A stretch of DNA of 64,000 nucleotides, from positions 248,001 through 312,000 of the forward strand of contig OY970201.1 of the NCBI GenBank assembly GCA_963708245.1, written 5' to 3'. The first letter of the stretch is position 1. Each line of letters opens with the position of its first letter. Under the pieces are notes generated by a model. The model had not been told where the DNA came from. It worked only from the letters and a program-made list of their open reading frames with translations, and did no database searches. This document shows, one piece after another, positions 27,723 to 35,961 of this stretch. A program made the position numbers and the translations under genes. This stretch comes from CAVYXK01 sp963708245 (GTDB lineage Bacteria > Pseudomonadota > Alphaproteobacteria > Acetobacterales > Acetobacteraceae).

Positions 27723-28429
27723 CAATAGGCATCCACATGATCGACATGGAAATGATAGAGTTGTCGGGCCGATCCATAGCGCCGGAACTCTGCGACGTCG
27801 ACCTGCCCAGCTAGTCCCGCCTGCCGCAGCTTATCATGCACCTCGGCGCGATGCCGATCGGCCAGCGGCTTCTCGATGCAATCCGCGCCCAGCCCGGCGA
27901 CTGCGCCGCGCACATAAAGACGCGCCTCGTAGATCGAATCGCCCAGGCTGTCACCGGCATCGCCCAGCACCAGCAGGGTGCCGGACTGCGCCATGAAAGC
28001 GGACATGTGCCCGACCGAGCCCTTCACGACAATATCCGCGCCCTTCAGCGAAATGCCGCAGCGCGCCGCCGCGTTGCCGTCGATCACCAGCATACCGCCC
28101 CGCGCGGTCGCACCAGCGGCCTGGCTGGCATCCCCGCGCACATGCACGAAGCCGGACATCATGTTCTCGGCCACGCCAACACCGACATTGCCGTGCACGA
28201 TCACCGTTGCTAGCTTGTTCATCCCAGCGCAGTAATATCCGGCATGGCCGGCGATTTCAATCGTTACATCAGCATCGACTCCCACTGCGAGCGAGTGCCG
28301 GCCGCGCGGATTCATTACCTGCCAGCGAGTCGCATTGGTGTTTGGGCCGAGATCGTGCAGCGCCTGGTTCAGTTCGCGTCCGCTCGCTGTCGCCAGGTCG
28401 AACACGCGCGCGAAGCCGGACTGTGTCAC
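27722..28429 (-). CDS. glxC: GXGXG-domain glutamate synthase subunit (GlxC/MgsB type)
   Basis: 235 aa from a GTG at 28429 that overlaps the stop of the amidotransferase gene (GTGA). Repetitive beta-helix sequence typical of the GltB C-terminal GXGXG domain: EIAGHAGYYCAGMNKLATV, GNVGVGVAENMMSGFVHVRG, ASQAAGATARGGMLVIDG and GSVGHMSAFMAQSGTLLVLG. The domain is structural in glutamate synthase and connects the amidotransferase and synthase parts. Its existence as a separate polypeptide marks the glx/mgs type of enzyme. Confidence 0.78.
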   Translation of the reverse strand: MTQSGFARVFDLATASGRELNQALHDLGPNTNATRWQVMNPRGRHSLAVGVDADVTIEIAGHAGYYCAGMNKLATVIVHGNVGVGVAENMMSGFVHVRGDASQAAGATARGGMLVIDGNAAARCGISLKGADIVVKGSVGHMSAFMAQSGTLLVLGDAGDSLGDSIYEARLYVRGAVAGLGADCIEKPLADRHRAEVHDKLRQAGLAGQVDVAEFRRYGSARQLYHFHVDHVDAY

Positions 28430-29325
28430 GAGCGACGGTCCCACACATACACGGTCGCCGGCTCCGGCTCCCACACGCGCGCCTGCTCAATACGCGGCAA
28501 GTCCACCAGCGCGCGGTACTCGGTGCCGAATGCCACGAAACGGTCGGTCTCCGCCATGACAGCCGGTTTGCAGGCGATCGGATCGCGCAGCACGGCGAAG
28601 CCGGTCTCGGTGCCGACGACGAAGGTGTAGAACCCATCAAGATCACGCAGCGATCCCTGCAGCGCCGCTTGCAGCGACAGACCGGTGTGCAGCTTCGCGG
28701 TCAGATAGGCGGCTGCCACCTCGGTGTCGTTTTCGGTGGCGAACCGATAGCCCAGGCGTCGAAGCTCGCGGCGGACCTGGTTGTGATTGGACAGGGAGCC
28801 ATTGTGCACCAGGCACTGGTCCGGCCCGGTGGAATAGGGATGGGCGCCGTCGATGGTCACCGCGGACTCGGTCGCCATGCGCGTGTGCCCGATGCCGTGT
28901 GATCCTTCCATGCGCTCAAGATGGAATTGGTGGGCCACTTCGGCAGGCGACCCGACCTCTTTGAATAGCTCCATGCTGCGTCCGGTGCCGACGACTACCA
29001 ATTCCGGAGCGAGCATCGCCAGCGTCGCCCGGACGGCCAACTCTTCGGCAGCCGGCACCGTCAGCACCGCGTGGCTGCCGCGCGGCTGGATGCTGATCAA
29101 CCCCGGCAGGCGCCCGCGCAACGAGTTGACCAACGCATCGAAATCATAGCCGGCCGGTCCACGCAACGTCAGCTTCACGGCATCGCCGATCGGCGGTGCA
29201 TAAACGGCAAAGCCGGCACTGTCCGGTCCACGATCGCTGAGGCTTACAAGCATTGTCGCCAGATGCGCGCCAAGCTCGGCCTCCAACGCCGCATCCTTGG
29301 CGAACAGGCCGACAATTCCACACAT
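28426..29325 (-). CDS. glxB: Class II glutamine amidotransferase (GlxB/MgsA type)
   Basis: 299 aa. The ATG at 29325 puts the N-terminal nucleophile Cys at position 2 (MCGIVGLFAKD), which decides the start over the longer frame from 29355. Other Ntn features: SDRGPDSAGFAVY, GIGHTRMATESAVTIDGAHPY and LVHNGSLSNHNQVRRELR. It would release ammonia from glutamine or transfer an amide group for the adjacent synthase subunits. First gene of the minus-strand glx/mgs-like operon. A 124-bp gap holding a REP-like repeat separates it from glgA upstream. Confidence 0.8.
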   Translation of the reverse strand: MCGIVGLFAKDAALEAELGAHLATMLVSLSDRGPDSAGFAVYAPPIGDAVKLTLRGPAGYDFDALVNSLRGRLPGLISIQPRGSHAVLTVPAAEELAVRATLAMLAPELVVVGTGRSMELFKEVGSPAEVAHQFHLERMEGSHGIGHTRMATESAVTIDGAHPYSTGPDQCLVHNGSLSNHNQVRRELRRLGYRFATENDTEVAAAYLTAKLHTGLSLQAALQGSLRDLDGFYTFVVGTETGFAVLRDPIACKPAVMAETDRFVAFGTEYRALVDLPRIEQARVWEPEPATVYVWDRRS

Positions 29326-29401
29326 CGCATGCCCTTCCGTGCTCGGATCGAGCACAGTGCCAGCCGTGGCTCTCGTGTCAATTCTGGCTGGTAGGCGCCG
29401 C

Positions 29402-29431
29402 GGCGGAATGCACTTCGCTTTTCCACCCTAC
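29402..29431. repeat. REP-like 30-mer, second copy
   Basis: The 30-mer ggcggaatgcacttcgctttt...ctac (29402-29431) matches the reverse complement of 6757-6786 with two differences. It lies in the 123-bp gap between glgA (3' end at 29449) and the amidotransferase start. Its ends are partly complementary (ggcggaa/ttccacc), so a weak stem-loop is possible. Confidence 0.55.
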
Positions 29432-29448
29432 GGCCATACGGCCCGCGG

Positions 29449-30933
29449 TTACGCGGCGGCCAGCACCGGCTCCTGCTCGGCTGGCGCGGGTACCGGCAAC
29501 TCAGGCTCGGCAATAGGCTTGCCCGTCAGCCGGCAATAGAGTTGTGCGTATTCGGCGGCTCGCGCATTCCAGCCGAAGCTGCGCGACATGGCCGTCCGCC
29601 GCATCCTGGCAAGCTGCGCCTTGTCGGCAAACACCGCGAAGGCACGTTCGCATGCAGCCAGGAGCCCGCTGGGAGAAAAGTCCGAAAACAGGAATCCAGT
29701 CGCCCCGTCTTCGATGGTGTCGGCAAGCCCGCCGGTGGCGTGCGCGATCGGCAACGTGCCGTAACGCTGCGCCTGCATCTGGGTCAGCCCGCAGGGCTCG
29801 TAGCGCGACGGCATAAGGCAGAAATCGCTGCCGCCGATAATGCGCCGGGCCATCGGCTCGTTGAACCCGACCAGCACGGCGATATTTTCGCGGTGCGAGC
29901 GCGCCAGCTTGTTCAACATCTGCTCGGTCGCCGGCTCGCCCAGCCCCAGAATGGCGATCTGCCCGCCCTTGCGGACAATGCCGTCCGCCGCCGCGGCGAC
30001 GATATCGAGCCCTTTCTGCGGCACCAGCCGCGACACGACGCCAAACAGCGGCCCATCCGAGGGCGCCAGACAGAGTCCCACGCGAACAGTCTCGGTGGTC
30101 GCCCACTTGCCGCGCAGGTCTTCGGCATCGAACGTCACCGGAAGATGCGGATCGCGGCTGGGGTCCCAGCTCTCGTCGATGCCGTTGACGATCCCGCTGA
30201 GCTGTCCGCGCTCGGTCAGGCCCGAAGTCAGCCCGTGCAAGCCGGCCCCAAGCCCCTCAGTGGTGATCTCGCGCGCATAGTTCGGGCTGACCGTGCACAC
30301 ATGGTCGGCATAGTAAAGGCCGGCCTTCAGGAACGAGACTTTGCCATGGAACTCCACCCCGTTGATGGCAAACGCGTGTTCCGGGATGCCCAGCGCATGG
30401 CGATGCTCGGCACTGAACACGCCCTGGTGGGCGATGTTGTGGACCGTCAGCACGCACGGGACTGTAGCGTTGTCCCAGCGCAGATAAGCCGGCGCGAGGG
30501 CACCGGGCCAGTCGTTGACATGCAGAAGGTCGGGCTGCCAGCCTAAGCCGCCTAATCCTTGCGCAAGCTGCGCCGCCGCGAGCGCCAACCGCGCGAAGCG
30601 CAAATCGTTGTCCGCCCATTCGGCGCCGTCCAACCGGGAGTAAGGATTTCCGCGCCGCTCGTACAGTGAGGGCGCGAGTAGCACATAGGCTGTGAGCCCC
30701 CCGGCTAGCCGCACCAGACCAACTCGGCACGGTGGGATGCTGGCCCGCCCTGGCAGCGACCCAAGGATCCTTAGGTCGCGGCACTTGGCGAGCACGCCCG
30801 GATAACCGGGAAGCAACACCCGCACGTCCGCCCCTTGCCGTCGCAACGCGCGTGGCAGGCCCGCCGACACGTCCCCTAGGCCTCCGGTTTTGACAAAATC
30901 GGCCAATTCGCTCGTTGCGAAAAGCACCTTCAT
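29449..30933 (-). CDS. glgA: Glycogen synthase (ADP-glucose type)
   Basis: 494-aa GT5 glucosyltransferase that extends alpha-1,4-glucan from ADP-glucose in the cytosol. The N-terminal ADP-glucose motif is KTGGLGDV (residues 15-22); the starch-synthase catalytic domain contains LLHVNDWPGALAPAYLRW. The C-terminal GT1 domain has GVVSRLVPQKGLDIVAAA, MPSRYEPCGLTQMQAQRYG and HATGGLADTIED. An Ala/Pro-rich 20-residue tail follows. Monocistronic here; the other glycogen gene in the window is glgP at 44.5 kb. No glgB or glgC nearby. Confidence 0.92.
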   Translation of the reverse strand: MKVLFATSELADFVKTGGLGDVSAGLPRALRRQGADVRVLLPGYPGVLAKCRDLRILGSLPGRASIPPCRVGLVRLAGGLTAYVLLAPSLYERRGNPYSRLDGAEWADNDLRFARLALAAAQLAQGLGGLGWQPDLLHVNDWPGALAPAYLRWDNATVPCVLTVHNIAHQGVFSAEHRHALGIPEHAFAINGVEFHGKVSFLKAGLYYADHVCTVSPNYAREITTEGLGAGLHGLTSGLTERGQLSGIVNGIDESWDPSRDPHLPVTFDAEDLRGKWATTETVRVGLCLAPSDGPLFGVVSRLVPQKGLDIVAAAADGIVRKGGQIAILGLGEPATEQMLNKLARSHRENIAVLVGFNEPMARRIIGGSDFCLMPSRYEPCGLTQMQAQRYGTLPIAHATGGLADTIEDGATGFLFSDFSPSGLLAACERAFAVFADKAQLARMRRTAMSRSFGWNARAAEYAQLYCRLTGKPIAEPELPVPAPAEQEPVLAAA

Positions 30934-31159
30934 GGGAGGCCCAGCACCTGCGGTTACTTCCTCACTAGATAAGCGAGCCGCTCGGAGCGTTACACGGTTT
31001 CTCCCATTTGACCTTCTTCACGACCGCTTCATCGAACGCCAATCCGACGTCAGGGGCACCATCGTTCGACGGCGAACCGTCACGAGGGCGCCACATTTCT
31101 TCGCGACAACCCAATCAATCGTGAGCTAAGTATCTCGAGCCGAGAGGCGGAGAGGAGAT

Positions 31160-32413
31160 TTGCACGAGCTAACCGCCTGCAATGTGGAACCCTGGCACAC
31201 GAAAGCCGGGATCGAAAGCGAGCTTGCCTTCCAGGCGGGAACCTGGCTCGCTCTCGCCAGGCCACATGCCAGCGCCTCAAGCATACTCGAGCCGCTCGAC
31301 CTACTGCGCGCTGAACGCTGCGCCCTCCCACTGCTCGGCCGTGCCGAGGAGCTAGCGTTGCTCGAGTGCTGGGTGGCTAGCGCGGCCCCCCTGTCGATCC
31401 GCCGGCTAGTTGGCCGAGCAGGAACGGGCAAGACGCGGCTCGCGATCGAATTGTGTCGGCGCGCGGAAGCACAGGGGTGGTCGGCAGGGTTCGCGACCAT
31501 CGAAACAATCGCGCAGGTCGGGGCAGAGCCTCTGCGCCCGTGGCACAAGGACGCTTCGTTGGTGATCATCGACCGCATCGAGGCGTACGATGAGCTGTCG
31601 GCGGAATGCTGCGTCCGACTTGCGCGTAGCCGGCAGGAGGGCAGGAAGTTGCGCCTGCTGCTGCTAGAGCGCGAACCGACCGGCCGTGCGCTGCGCTGCC
31701 CGGCGTTCGCCTGTGCCGATACCTCGCCGGACCTCGCGGAACCGGTGCACCTCGCAGGCCTGCGTGCGCCCGCTGATCGACGCGCTCTGGTCAGCCAGGC
31801 AATGGCGCTGGCGGCGCGACTTGCCGGTCTGCCGGCCTGCTCGCCCCCCGCCTCTGCCGCCCTCGACTCCGCCGAACCCTTGCATCTGCTGATGGCCGCC
31901 CTGGTGGCACCGCATCAGGGCATACCCGCGGCGCTGGCACGGTCCACGGCCGCACTCGCTGACGAGCTGGCGGCGGCGGAACGAATGAGGCTCGAGCAAT
32001 TCGCCTACCGGCAGCAACTCCATCCTGTCCTTGTCCGACATCTTGTCGCCTGCATAACGCTCCAGGCCGGTTGCTCCCTCGGTGCAGCGCCGGGTCTCGT
32101 CCACCAGGAGGCCGCCGCCATGGGCATGCACCTGCCCGAGCCAGCAGAGCATGTGGCGGATTGTCTGGCGGACACGCTTCTCGCAGCGGACGACAACACG
32201 TTGGCACCGCTCGGCCCGGCGCCGATCGGCGAGGCGTTCCTGGTCCAGGAGCTGATGCGACACGCGCCGGAGCAGCAGGCGGCGATCATCGAGCGCGCCC
32301 TGCACCGCGCCCACACCGCGACGGCGGCTATGCTGCGCCGCGTCGCGGAGCTTCACAGCGACAACAATTCGACCCATCCTGCCCGGGCCTGGAGTTGCCA
32401 GGCCGGCGTCTGA
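31160..32413 (+). CDS. P-loop NTPase-like hypothetical protein
   Basis: 417 aa from a TTG. An AGAGGAG lies only a few bases upstream, so a GTG at 31184 is an alternative start. It has one P-loop: LVGRAGTGKTRLAIEL (Walker A, residues about 91-106) and ASLVIIDRIEAYDELS (Walker B, about 134-149). A conserved-looking Leu/Ala-rich helical region follows, without WD, TPR or other repeats. The arrangement resembles the NTPase head of STAND-type proteins with no sensor tail. No signal peptide. A membrane-protein gene follows after 26 bp in the same direction. Role unknown. Confidence 0.6.
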   Translation: MHELTACNVEPWHTKAGIESELAFQAGTWLALARPHASASSILEPLDLLRAERCALPLLGRAEELALLECWVASAAPLSIRRLVGRAGTGKTRLAIELCRRAEAQGWSAGFATIETIAQVGAEPLRPWHKDASLVIIDRIEAYDELSAECCVRLARSRQEGRKLRLLLLEREPTGRALRCPAFACADTSPDLAEPVHLAGLRAPADRRALVSQAMALAARLAGLPACSPPASAALDSAEPLHLLMAALVAPHQGIPAALARSTAALADELAAAERMRLEQFAYRQQLHPVLVRHLVACITLQAGCSLGAAPGLVHQEAAAMGMHLPEPAEHVADCLADTLLAADDNTLAPLGPAPIGEAFLVQELMRHAPEQQAAIIERALHRAHTATAAMLRRVAELHSDNNSTHPARAWSCQAGV

Positions 32414-32439
32414 CTGCCGCTCCGCCAGCGGAGCTCGTC

Positions 32440-33294
32440 ATGCAGATCTATGGGATTCTCAGCGTCTTCATTGGCCTGGCGCTCACCTTCGGCACGATCA
32501 GCCTGGTGGTGAGCGCGGTGACTGAGGCCATCGCCTCGGCCTGCGCGCTACGTGCGAAGACGCTGGTCGATGGATTGGGACGGCTGCTCAATGACAAGCA
32601 GCTCCAGGGCCTGGCGCTCGACGTGCTGAATCACGGCGCGGCAAACCCGCTGGCGCCCGGCGGCGCGCAGAGCCGGGCCGAGCTGGTGAGCGTTCCATCC
32701 TATATCGAGCCGATGCATTTCGCCGGTGCCCTGATCGACGCCCTGCGTGCGCGGAGCGACACCCGAGCGGCGGCAAGTGGTGCGCCGTCGTTGCGGCAGT
32801 CGCTGGAGGCGATTGCCGACCCACAACTCCGGACCGCACTGCTCGGGATGTACCAGCGCTCGGGTGGGGAGTTGGGTGCGTTTCAGAGCCACGTTGCGGC
32901 TTGGTTCGACGCAGCGATGGACCGGCTGAGTGGGGACTATAAGCGTCACACTCAAAGGATGTCCTTCCTGGTGGCGCTGGTGCTGGTTCTGATTCTTAAC
33001 ATCGACACCTGGACGATTGCAGTCACCCTGTGGACGCATCCGGACATTGCGGCGCACGCGGCCACGAATTTTAATCTGAACTCGCCGGACGCGTATGAGG
33101 CGGCATTCAAAAGCTGGGACGCATCCTTTCCATTCGGCTGGAGCAATTTTTCATGGGCGCCTCCCTATATTGCTGGCCACTTCATCGGCTGCCTTCTAAC
33201 GGCGGCCGCCACGCTGTTCGGAGCACCGTTCTGGTTCGACACGATGCAGCATTTCGTGCAACTTCGCGGCACTGGGCCAGCGCCCAGCGCTTGA
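32440..33294 (+). CDS. Hypothetical membrane protein, paired with the P-loop gene
   Basis: 284 aa. The N-terminal helix is residues 4-28 (YGILSVFIGLALTFGTISLVV). A soluble stretch of about 140 residues is rich in Arg/Ala. Two or three helices follow in the second half (MSFLVALVLVLILNIDTWTIAV; PPYIAGHFIGCLLTAAATLFG). It ends in APFWFDTMQHFVQLRGTGP, a tail I associate with a family of uncharacterised bacterial membrane proteins. ATG at 32440, 26 bp after the P-loop gene. Function not known. Confidence 0.65.
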   Translation: MQIYGILSVFIGLALTFGTISLVVSAVTEAIASACALRAKTLVDGLGRLLNDKQLQGLALDVLNHGAANPLAPGGAQSRAELVSVPSYIEPMHFAGALIDALRARSDTRAAASGAPSLRQSLEAIADPQLRTALLGMYQRSGGELGAFQSHVAAWFDAAMDRLSGDYKRHTQRMSFLVALVLVLILNIDTWTIAVTLWTHPDIAAHAATNFNLNSPDAYEAAFKSWDASFPFGWSNFSWAPPYIAGHFIGCLLTAAATLFGAPFWFDTMQHFVQLRGTGPAPSA

Positions 33295-33327
33295 GGCACC
33301 TGACCGTGCGAGAGGAGTAGGTTCGCT

Positions 33328-34095
33328 ATGGCACCCGACATCACGATGCCCGCAGCCGCGGAATCCGAATCAGAGATCCGGCAGCTCAGGATCGATCTTG
33401 CGGCGGCGTTCCGGCTGGCCGTCGAGCATGGCTGGCATGAAGCGGTCGCCAACCACTTTAGCCTCGCCGTATCAGCCGACGGCCGGCGATTTTTGATGAA
33501 CCCGAGATGGCGCCATTTCTCCCGCATCCGGGCGAGCGACCTGCTGCTGCTGGACGCCGACGATCCGCAGACGATGCACCGCCCGGATGCGCCGGACCCG
33601 TCGGCCTGGTGCATCCATGGGCGCCTGCATGCCCTCGTACCGCATGCCCGCTGCGTCCTGCACGTCCACCCGCCCTATGCCACGGCGCTGGCCTCGCTCG
33701 CCGATCCGACGATCAAGCCGATCGACCAGAACACCGCACGCTACTTCCGGCGAGTGGCGATCGATCTCGGCTTCGGCGGCATCGCCGATCAGATGGAGGA
33801 AGGCGAGCGGCTGGCGGCGCAACTTGGTCCGTTCCGCCGGATGATGATGGGCAATCACGGCGTGTTGGTGGTAGCCGATAGCGTGGCCGAGGCGTTCGAC
33901 GACCTCTATTACCTTGAGCGCGCCTGTCGGACGCTGGTACTGGCCTATTCTACCGGCCAATGGCTGAACATCATGCCGCCGGACCTGGCGGAGCGCACTG
34001 CGCGCGGCTGGGAGGAATACGGCGCGGCGGCCTTCGCGCATTTCTCGGAGCTGAAGCACCTGCTCGATGCGAAGGATCCATCATACGCGACGTAA
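33328..34095 (+). CDS. Class II aldolase/adducin family protein
   Basis: 255 aa. Zinc-site residues of the class II aldolase/adducin fold: AVANHFSLAVS near the N-terminus, CVLHVHPPYATALA (the HxH pair) and MMGNHGVLVVADSVAEAFDDLYYLE. These enzymes do retro-aldol or decarboxylation chemistry on short sugar phosphates; many family members have unknown substrates. An AGAGGAG precedes the ATG at a workable distance. It is followed by about 130 bp of non-coding DNA, then convergent msrB. Confidence 0.85.
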   Translation: MAPDITMPAAAESESEIRQLRIDLAAAFRLAVEHGWHEAVANHFSLAVSADGRRFLMNPRWRHFSRIRASDLLLLDADDPQTMHRPDAPDPSAWCIHGRLHALVPHARCVLHVHPPYATALASLADPTIKPIDQNTARYFRRVAIDLGFGGIADQMEEGERLAAQLGPFRRMMMGNHGVLVVADSVAEAFDDLYYLERACRTLVLAYSTGQWLNIMPPDLAERTARGWEEYGAAAFAHFSELKHLLDAKDPSYAT

Positions 34096-34224
34096 CAAAT
34101 CGGGCGAGATCGTCTGGCGCGACAATCTTTTCGAGGCGCCAACGCAAGCAGCGATTGAAGAGGGATTGGGATCTGGCCGACGGCTTGACGGTAGGTCGAT
34201 CTGTCGCGCACGGTCACGCTCAGC

Positions 34225-34659
34225 TCAGTCGGGCTTGAACCCCATCGCCGCTCCATTCATGCAGTAGCGCTGCCCGGTTGGCTGCGGCCCATCATCGAAG
34301 ACATGCCCGAGATGCCCGCCGCATCGGTTGCAATGCACCTCGGTGCGGGTCATAAAGAAGCTGCGGTCCTCTGTCGTTTCAACCGCACCTTCGATCGGCG
34401 CCCAGAAGCTCGGCCATCCGGTGCCGCTTTCGAATTTGGTGTCGGACGCAAACAGCTCCTGCCCGCAGCCGGCGCAAACGAATTTTCCCTCCCGCTTCTC
34501 CTGGTTCAGCGGGCTGCTGCCGGCACGCTCTGTACCGTGCTCGCGCAGCACCCTGAACTGCGCCGGCGTCAGCGTCCGGCGCCATTCCTCCTGGGTGCGG
34601 GTGACCGGGAACTCATGTGTCGTCGCATCCTGGGAGGCACCGCCGAACAGCCGTTTCAT
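34225..34659 (-). CDS. msrB: Peptide-methionine (R)-S-oxide reductase
   Basis: 144 aa. Reduces the R-epimer of methionine sulfoxide in proteins. Two zinc-binding CxxC pairs (VCAGCGQELF and VHCNRCGGHLGHVF) and the family core ESGTGWPSFWAPI are present. The catalytic Cys is at 133 in RYCMNGAAMGF. No signal peptide, so cytosolic. It is divergent from the FAH gene across 83 bp. Complete and typical. Confidence 0.93.
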   Translation of the reverse strand: MKRLFGGASQDATTHEFPVTRTQEEWRRTLTPAQFRVLREHGTERAGSSPLNQEKREGKFVCAGCGQELFASDTKFESGTGWPSFWAPIEGAVETTEDRSFFMTRTEVHCNRCGGHLGHVFDDGPQPTGQRYCMNGAAMGFKPD

Positions 34660-34742
34660 CGCAAGAATTCCCCTCGCTCGGGTTGACCGGGTCGGTGGTA
34701 TATGGGGTTCGTAGCGGATTTTCAGCCGCGGGAGGAAAGCCG

Positions 34743-35924
34743 GTGCCGGATCTGAGCAACGCCTTGCAGCCCGTGCTGCCGCCGGACGCCGCGAAAGCGG
34801 CGCTGGCCGGCCGGGTTTGGCGGCCGGACGCCGACGGCCCCTCCGTCATCGCGGTCCACGGGGCCGAACTCGTGGACATCACCGCAACCTTCCCCACTAT
34901 GCGCGACCTCTGCGAGCAGCCCGACCCCGCGGCGGCGCTGCGTGCCGCCCAAGGCGAGCGCATCGTTCGGCTCGACGAGGCTCTGGCCAACACCCCGCGC
35001 GAGACACGCAACCCGGCACGACCCTGGCTTTTGGCGCCGATCGATCTGCAAGCGATCAAGGCCGCAGGCGTGACGTTTGCCGTCTCGATGATTGAGCGGG
35101 TGATCGAGGAGCGAGCTCGCGGCAACCCGGATGCCGCGTCCGTCATCCGTGCCGAAGTCAACCGCCTCGTCGGCGATGATCTGGCGCGTCTCAAGCCCGG
35201 CTCGCCCGAGGCCACCCGGCTGAAACAGGTGCTGATCGAGCAGGGCGCATGGAGCCAATACCTTGAGGTCGGCATCGGCCCGGACGCGGAGATCTTCACC
35301 AAGGCCCAGCCGATGGCCGCGATCGGTACCGGCATGGACGCCGGCATCCACCCGGCATCGTCCTGGAACAACCCGGAGCCCGAGGTGGTGCTGGTGGTCG
35401 CCTCGGATGGGCGGATCGTCGGCGCGACGCTCGGCAACGATGTGAACCTGCGCGATGTGGAGGGCCGCTCGGCGCTCCTGCTCGGCAAGGCGAAGGACAA
35501 CAACGCCTCCTGCGCGATTGGGCCGCTCTTGCGGCTATTCGACGCAACTTTTGGTCTCGACGACATCCGCCAAACGACGGTGTCGCTGAGCGTCGAGGGT
35601 CGGGATGGCTTCCGCATGCAGGGCGAATCGTCGATCGCGAAGATCAGCCGCGATCCGGCCGATCTCGTGGAGCAGATGGTCAACGCGCATCATCGCTACC
35701 CGGACGGCGCGGTGCTGTTCCTCGGCACGATGTTCGCGCCCGTCGATGACCGCGACTCACCCGGCAAGGGCTTCACGCACAAGCCGGGCGACATTGTCAC
35801 GATCGCCGCCCCCGGGCTCGGGCGGCTGGTGAACCGGATGGCGCCGACCGATGCCTGCGAGCCCTGGACATTCGGACCGGGCGCGTTGATGCGCAACCTG
35901 GCGCGACGCGGGGTGCTCCGATAA
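34743..35924 (+). CDS. Fumarylacetoacetate hydrolase family protein
   Basis: 393 aa from the GTG at 34743, preceded by GGGAGGAA. It has the FAH-type fold with metal ligands in YLEVGIGPDAEIFTKAQP (acidic residues) and VVASDGRIVGATLGNDVNLRDVEGRSALLLGKAKDNNASCAIGP, the core of the superfamily. The long form, with FLGTMFAPVDDRD and HKPGDIVTIAAPGLG at the C-terminus, is seen in sugar-acid and aromatic-acid degradation enzymes. It would hydrolyse, decarboxylate or dehydrate a 2-oxo or 3-oxo acid; substrate unknown. The neighbouring 2-hydroxyacid dehydrogenase converges on it. Confidence 0.85.
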   Translation: MPDLSNALQPVLPPDAAKAALAGRVWRPDADGPSVIAVHGAELVDITATFPTMRDLCEQPDPAAALRAAQGERIVRLDEALANTPRETRNPARPWLLAPIDLQAIKAAGVTFAVSMIERVIEERARGNPDAASVIRAEVNRLVGDDLARLKPGSPEATRLKQVLIEQGAWSQYLEVGIGPDAEIFTKAQPMAAIGTGMDAGIHPASSWNNPEPEVVLVVASDGRIVGATLGNDVNLRDVEGRSALLLGKAKDNNASCAIGPLLRLFDATFGLDDIRQTTVSLSVEGRDGFRMQGESSIAKISRDPADLVEQMVNAHHRYPDGAVLFLGTMFAPVDDRDSPGKGFTHKPGDIVTIAAPGLGRLVNRMAPTDACEPWTFGPGALMRNLARRGVLR

Positions 35925-35929
35925 GGCAA

Positions 35930-35944
35930 GGGGGCTCTGCCCCC
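35930..35944. terminator. GC hairpin between convergent genes
   Basis: gggggc-tct-gccccc forms a perfect 6-bp stem 5 bp after the FAH stop. The reverse gene ends at 35962. There is no T-run, so a transcript-end or bidirectional role is possible but not proven. The downstream cccctggacc is echoed at 55247-55256. Confidence 0.4.
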
Positions 35945-35961
35945 TGGACCCCTCGGACTTC

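Noticed and set aside
25089..29325. Considered as an ordinary GltBD/GlnA nitrogen assimilation cluster
   Set aside because: The glutamate synthase is split into three genes and the synthetase is of the shorter GlnT/GMAS type; there is no GltD-like subunit.
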